Part shown: piece by piece, positions 40,159 through 43,158 of the stretch
Position numbering within the stretch: position 1 is the first letter of the stretch
How the letters are laid out: each line of letters opens with the position of its first letter
Origin: an uncultured beta proteobacterium
GTDB lineage: Bacteria; Pseudomonadota; Gammaproteobacteria; Burkholderiales; Burkholderiaceae
DNA length: 43,158 nucleotides
Direction of reading: 5' to 3'
Assembly: GCA_903871735.1 (NCBI GenBank)
Contig: CAIQHU010000174.1
Location: 1-43,158 of the forward strand
Notes under the pieces: generated by a model
What the model was told of the DNA's origin: nothing
The model's input: the letters and a program-made list of their open reading frames with translations, nothing else
The model's database searches: none
Program-made: the position numbers and the translations under genes

Positions 40159-40433
40159 TGCCAAGATTGCCTGCACGTTGCCAACATAAGGTGGTAGAGC
40201 TCTCCCTTGTATCTATTGAGCTTGCGGGCCATTGCCACTATTGCCATGATATTTTTAATTTAATTAAGAAAAGTATAGAAATAAATAATAAGTTGAAAAA
40301 ATGGTGGCAATCATGGCAGTCGCTCGCCCAATCAAAATCTCGGCTGATGGGTTTTACGTTAATTAAATTTAATGCGGTCAAAAGACCCCCTAAATACGGT
40401 GCTGAGCGATGTATAAACCAGAACAATACTTAA
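40143..40433 (+). CDS. Possible small protein overlapping the origin-like region (doubtful)
   Basis: A 96-codon frame that overlaps the helicase end by 16 bp and the next gene by 25 bp. It has a GHCHYCH cluster followed by a Lys-rich helix and WWQSWQS. The overlaps fit a compact operon. However, the middle is AT-rich, the protein has no recognisable family, and the Cys/His and Trp clusters are what the TTGCCA/TGGCAA repeats encode. It may therefore be chance reading of a cis-acting region. Confidence 0.3.
   Translation: MARRLMPRLPARCQHKVVELSLVSIELAGHCHYCHDIFNLIKKSIEINNKLKKWWQSWQSLAQSKSRLMGFTLIKFNAVKRPPKYGAERCINQNNT
40231..40320. other. Candidate replication origin: paired inverted iterons flanking an AT-rich tract
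   Basis: Two ATTGCCA copies start at 40231 and 40240 (9-bp period). Their inverted forms TGGCAAT and TGGCAGT start at 40305 and 40314, also 9 bp apart. The 55 bp between (40248-40302) contains no C and few G. Looser copies (ATTGCCT 40166, GTTGCCA 40178) lie to the left. The site directly follows the helicase gene. Symmetry, equal spacing, AT-rich core and position suggest a replication origin; no function is shown. Confidence 0.5.
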
Positions 40434-40819
40434 TCACGGCAGGCAATAGAATTAAATGTAAGCGCTGCCAGGCAAGGTCATCTAGAAAGAAGCAGCAGTG
40501 TGGCAAACCTGCCATGCGACTCAAAAATGTTTGCGATACTCATGGTGGACTGTCGACTGGCCCACGCACACCTGAAGGCATTAAGCGCCTACAAAACGCA
40601 CACTGGAAGCATGGGAACGAAACCAAAGAAGCTAGAGCAGAGCGCAGCGCAAAAAGCCTACACCTCTTGATACTTGAAATGCTAGGCTGGTATATTGGGA
40701 TGTTCGCCAAGGGCAGCACGAAGTTCAGAGGCCGAAAGCCAAACGGGTTTGAAAAACTAGACCTAACAGACCCCGAACAATTAGCTCTTGCGATATCCAA
40801 AACACAATCAAGTAAATAA
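40409..40819 (+). CDS. HGGxSTG-motif Cys/His-rich protein of phages and islands
   Basis: A 136-residue basic protein. A probable zinc-binding module is at residues 19-48 (CKRC, then C, then CDTHGG), followed directly by HGGLSTGPRTPEGIKRLQNAHWKHG. That HGG-STG-T-EG block is recurrent in phage and island proteins of Proteobacteria, I believe annotated only as HGGxSTG-domain protein. The rest is a helical tail. It is the last gene of the replication cluster; DNA binding is a reasonable guess from the basic zinc module. Start at 40409 is the only ATG before the motif. Confidence 0.8.
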   Translation: MYKPEQYLITAGNRIKCKRCQARSSRKKQQCGKPAMRLKNVCDTHGGLSTGPRTPEGIKRLQNAHWKHGNETKEARAERSAKSLHLLILEMLGWYIGMFAKGSTKFRGRKPNGFEKLDLTDPEQLALAISKTQSSK

Positions 40820-41207
40820 ATAAATTCAACTATGCCGCATCAGATGCGCATACTAGGAAAATATAAGGCAATACCAGTAACGAGCAAATGACCCCAAGTT
40901 CAAGTTCACCTCAAGCAGCTAAGGCAGGAATAATCACACTTACTAAATATTTTCAATCTTGTACAGAAAAATATCGATTTATGTGATTTTAAATAAAGCG
41001 CCAACTTGGTGCAAGTTTGAGCGTGTCGACACATGAACTTTTAGTTTGCTTTAAAATTTTAAAAGTTTTATTTCTTAATTCTCGAACAGTCATCCTTAAA
41101 AATTTGATTTCTCGATAAAAATTTAAGGATTAAGTTTTATCCCCCAAGAATTTATTATTAACCATGTCCCTCAACGGGGGGACAATCAATCACTGCAAAG
41201 AATAGGT
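40820..41207. other. Intergenic region before the lipoprotein gene, with an AT-rich inverted repeat
   Basis: No gene is supported in these 388 bp. They separate the replication cluster from the cargo gene. ATCCTTAAA (41092-41100) and TTTAAGGAT (41122-41130) form a perfect 9-base inverted repeat followed by TTTTAT, a possible terminator or operator. GTCCC / GGGAC symmetry lies around 41166-41183, just ahead of the lipoprotein start. No confident promoter was assigned. Confidence 0.45.
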
Positions 41208-42635
41208 ATGAAAATAGCATTTCCACAGATATTGGCTTTAATTGCTTGTGTACTTCTAACCGCTTGCGGTGCCGGCAACAACTGTGTTGGTCACAACGGC
41301 TGTAGTGATAGTGCAGCCTCAACCAGCACATCCTCTACAACTACAACAACTTATACAATTGGCGGAACTATTTCAGGATTAACTGGCAGTTCGCTAGTTC
41401 TTCAAAACAATAGTGGAAATGCACTAACAGTCAGCGCTAATAGTTCTACCTTTGTCTTTACTACTGCTTTGGCTAGTGGCGCTACTTACGCAGTTACTGT
41501 AGGTACTCAACCCACGGGATTTACTTGTTTAGTTACCAATGGCACTGGAACGGTTGCTAGTACGAATGTGACCAACGTGGTGGTCGCCTGTACCACCTCA
41601 ACAACTACTGTTGTTTCTGGTGTGGTCTCTATATTGGCTGGAGCAAGTGCTTTTGCAGGTTTCGCAGACGGTACAGGAGCTGCTGCAAAGTTTAGTGCTC
41701 CTCAAGCTCTAGTGGCGGATTCTAGTGGCAATATTTATGTAGCGGACCGAGGAAATCATAGAATTCGAAAAATAACGTCTGCTGGAGTGGTTACAACATT
41801 TGCTGGCAGTGGTACAGCCGGAACTGCAAACGGCACAGGAACAGCTGCAACGTTCAACAACCCATCGCAAATAACCATTGATTCCAGTGGAAATCTGTAT
41901 GTAGTAGACGCGTTTGCTGCTACACAAATTCGAAAAATAACTCCTGCTGGTGTGGTTACCTCATTTGCTGGGCAGGTAGGGGTCACGGGTTCAACAGACG
42001 GCACAGGAACAGCTGCGCGTTTTGGAAGTATCCAAGGTATAGCTATTGATTCTAGTAATAATCTTTATGTATCTGATGCAGGAAACTTTAAAATACGAAA
42101 AATAACTTCTGCGGGCGTGGTTACCACATTTGCTGGAAGTGGCGTCAATGGTACTGTAAATGGTACTGGAACAGTTGCAAGTTTTAGCAATCCAGAGGTA
42201 ATTACCGTTGACTCTAGTGGAAATCTATATGTCGTAGAAGGTACGGCACAGACAATACGGAAAATAACGTCTGCTGGTGTTGTCACCACCTTAGCTGGAA
42301 GTGGCACGAGTGCATATGTAGACGGCACGGGAACTGCTGCAAGCTTTCAAGGCATAGGCGGCATAACTGTTGACTCTAGTGGAAATCTTTATGTAACTGA
42401 AGTAACTGGTGGACAGACAATACGAAAAATAACGTCTACTGGTGAAGTAACTACATTTGCTGGATTAAAGAATGACGAAGGTGGCATAGATGTAAATGGT
42501 ACTCTTACAGCTGCGAGATTCGCCCAACCATGTGGTATAGCTATCGACTCTAGTAATAATTTGTATGTATCAGAATTCAATTTTGGATTTCAAAACAATA
42601 TTCGAAAAATTGTTTTCACAACTACTACGCAATAA
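41208..42635 (+). CDS. Secreted lipoprotein with six NHL repeats (predicted beta-propeller)
   Basis: A 475-residue protein. The signal peptide ends in the lipobox LLTAC, so Cys20 should be lipidated. A Ser/Thr-rich linker (35-48) is followed by a beta-sandwich-like domain (about 49-130: IGGTISGLTGSSLVLQNN through CLVTNGTGTV) of a type common in proteobacterial lipoproteins. Six NHL repeats follow (about 140-473), each with a D/E-SS-G/N-N-LYV strand and an IRKIT-x-x-G-VTT-x-AG strand, enough for a closed six-bladed propeller. Likely at the outer membrane or periplasm, binding protein, sugar or polymer. It is cargo, not needed for mobility; function unknown. Confidence 0.88.
   Translation: MKIAFPQILALIACVLLTACGAGNNCVGHNGCSDSAASTSTSSTTTTTYTIGGTISGLTGSSLVLQNNSGNALTVSANSSTFVFTTALASGATYAVTVGTQPTGFTCLVTNGTGTVASTNVTNVVVACTTSTTTVVSGVVSILAGASAFAGFADGTGAAAKFSAPQALVADSSGNIYVADRGNHRIRKITSAGVVTTFAGSGTAGTANGTGTAATFNNPSQITIDSSGNLYVVDAFAATQIRKITPAGVVTSFAGQVGVTGSTDGTGTAARFGSIQGIAIDSSNNLYVSDAGNFKIRKITSAGVVTTFAGSGVNGTVNGTGTVASFSNPEVITVDSSGNLYVVEGTAQTIRKITSAGVVTTLAGSGTSAYVDGTGTAASFQGIGGITVDSSGNLYVTEVTGGQTIRKITSTGEVTTFAGLKNDEGGIDVNGTLTAARFAQPCGIAIDSSNNLYVSEFNFGFQNNIRKIVFTTTTQ
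41667..42620 (+). repeat. Six tandem DNA repeats of about 160-170 bp encoding NHL blades
   Basis: Repeat landmarks (GA/AATGG-x-AC-x-GG...GC-x-GC) recur at about 41667, 41829, 41997, 42158, 42321 and 42495, giving a period of roughly 162-174 bp. Units share stretches such as TCTAGTGGAAATCTTTATGT and CGAAAAATAACGTCTGCTGG. The nucleotide similarity implies recent tandem duplication and possible blade gain or loss by recombination. Confidence 0.8.
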
Positions 42636-42760
42636 AACAAGTAATGAAAGCAACTGGGTTTTGTAAAAAAGCAGGTGATGTTTTGACATTAATTTAAAAA
42701 CTTTCTAGTCGGCTGTGCAAAACAGTGTACAAGTCAGATTAGGTACCATCAAACCACTTT

Positions 42761-42816
42761 GGGGGGGTGGGGTATGGTGGGGTCAGAATATGTAGAATTC
42801 ACAAGGGGGTACCCCC
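42761..42816 (+). other. G-quadruplex-capable tract followed by a GGGGG-TA-CCCCC palindrome
   Basis: From 42761 there is G7, T, G4, a 6-base loop, then G4 (ending at 42782), enough for four G-tracts. G5 follows at 42805-42809, part of GGGGGTACCCCC (42805-42816). It lies 106 bp after the lipoprotein stop and about 225 bp before attR. It could be a terminator-like or recombination-related structure. Confidence 0.45.
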
Positions 42817-42932
42817 CCTCTTTATCCAGTATGCGGATGAAATGCGTCCTACTTAGCTACGATGAACATCCGGTTGCGCTTAACTAGTATCCGAATGGAT
42901 TCGGTCTTATACGATTCTTGTGTTATTCTTTT

Positions 42933-42955
42933 TTCTGGCCTAATTCTGGCCTAAT
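42933..42955 (+). repeat. Tandem 11-bp repeat TTCTGGCCTAA, candidate integrase arm sites
   Basis: TTCTGGCCTAAT occurs at 42933-42944 and again at 42944-42955. The CTGGCCTA part equals the beginning of the attachment repeat (43044-43051). GGCCTAA recurs at 36115-36121, between attL and the integrase gene. This arrangement suggests integrase or directionality-factor binding sites. Confidence 0.5.
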
Positions 42956-43041
42956 TGTTGTACTTCTTAGCAATTTTATTTTTAACTATACAGATTTAGT
43001 TTTTCTTGTTCTTTTTACATGTTGTTCTAAGTCACTGATTT

Positions 43042-43158
43042 TGCTGGCCTAGATAATGACCTTTTCTATATGGATAAAACGATGATGGTCTTTGGTGATG
43101 CAAAGAAAGTGATTGAGGATATGGTCAAGGCAGTGGAGTAGTATTGGCTAAGCCCTAG
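43042..43158 (+). repeat. Right attachment repeat (attR), running to the window end
   Basis: Matches 35965-36081 over 117 bp without mismatch and stops only because the window stops. Only the 5' arm of the pntB terminator hairpin is visible here. Confidence 0.9.
43043..43141 (+). pseudogene. Displaced 3' fragment of pntB (32 codons)
   Basis: Encodes the same last 32 residues and TAG stop as intact pntB, in frame, without the rest of the gene. The upstream frame is closed by TAA at 43028-43030 and no start codon or ribosome site precedes it. It is best read as the chromosomal 3' end pushed aside by integration, or its element-borne equivalent. Confidence 0.88.

Larger units (their letters stand above)
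42636..43041. other. Non-coding right end of the element (attP-arm-like region)
   Basis: No gene is supported in these 406 bp. The region holds a G-rich tract, a palindrome around 42805-42816, CGGATG/CATCCG and CCGAA/TTCGG inverted repeats (about 42834-42914), and a tandem 11-bp repeat at 42933-42955 just before attR. Such repeat density at the end opposite the integrase is typical of recombination arm regions. Confidence 0.55.
35965..43158 (+). mobile_element. Small integrative satellite-type element inserted at the 3' end of pntB
   Basis: It is bounded by perfect 117-bp direct repeats of the pntB 3' end. The integrase gene lies immediately inside the left repeat, and all genes read in the same direction. 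Order: tyrosine integrase, unknown 145-residue protein, excisionase-like HTH, PrimPol-type primase, SF3 helicase, possible small ORF with origin-like repeats, Cys/His-rich HGGxSTG protein, NHL-repeat lipoprotein. There are no capsid, portal, terminase, tail, lysis or transfer genes. The content matches replication-competent satellites or integrative plasmid-like elements rather than a complete prophage. The right flank beyond the repeat is not visible. Confidence 0.87.

Noticed and set aside
40238..40426. Minus-strand frame of 62 codons over the origin-like region
   Set aside because: AT-rich sequence, no domain, opposite to all other genes of the element.
40832..40891. Short 19-codon frame in the gap after the HGGxSTG gene
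   Set aside because: No ribosome site, no family, and length expected by chance.
41709..42580. Several minus-strand open frames under the lipoprotein gene
   Set aside because: They mirror the tandem NHL repeats of the plus strand and resemble each other only for that reason.
41667..42620. Periodic repeats considered as a CRISPR array
   Set aside because: The period is about 165 bp, the units are fully coding and diverged like protein blades, and there are no unique spacers or cas genes.

Overview
The window looks like a chromosomal segment of a low-GC betaproteobacterium, most likely Polynucleobacter or a close relative in the Burkholderiaceae. This is inferred from protein style and gene neighbourhoods (glnE/yhdP/nitrilase/tldD/aroG, glcDEF, yggS-proC, recG-oxyR-ubiA, queA-tgt-yajC-secDF, three-subunit pntAA-pntAB-pntB); no search was run. 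It opens inside glnE, which is cut by the window edge, and closes inside a repeat.

Bases 1-31.5 kb are dense housekeeping genes. They cover nitrogen-status signalling (glnE), envelope maintenance (yhdP, waaA, secDF-yajC), metabolite repair and proteolysis (nitrilase-family amidase, tldD), aromatic biosynthesis (aroG), cobalamin adenosylation, glycolate oxidation (glcDEF), PLP and proline metabolism (yggS, proC), ubiquinone synthesis (ubiA), oxidative-stress control (oxyR), recombination (recG), queuosine (queA, tgt) and 2-thiouridine (mnmA) tRNA modification, and purine synthesis (purB). The best regulatory feature lies just before aroG. A short leader peptide rich in Trp, Phe and Tyr codons is followed by mutually exclusive antiterminator and terminator hairpins, which is the layout of a ribosome-mediated attenuator.

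From 31.5 to 32.8 kb is a two-gene module: a winged-helix regulator overlapping a Fic-domain protein, on the minus strand. It reads like a toxin-antitoxin or regulator-effector pair. The Fic motif lacks its usual last arginine. The pair has a near-consensus promoter placed so that its mRNA may be leaderless.

From 33.2 to 36.1 kb is the proton-translocating transhydrogenase operon. The last 32 codons of pntB, its stop and the first arm of its terminator (35965-36081) recur without a mismatch at 43042-43158, the end of the window. Between the copies lies a small integrative element of about 7.1 kb. It carries a tyrosine integrase, an unknown protein, an excisionase-like HTH protein, a PrimPol-type primase, an SF3 helicase, a Cys/His-rich HGGxSTG protein, and a lipoprotein with six NHL repeats. 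There are no capsid, terminase, tail or conjugation genes, so it resembles a self-replicating satellite-type island. A candidate origin lies just after the helicase gene: paired inverted iteron-like motifs flanking an AT-rich tract. Integrase-type repeats, a G-quadruplex-capable tract and a palindrome lie near the right end.

No rRNA, tRNA, CRISPR array or insertion sequence was seen.
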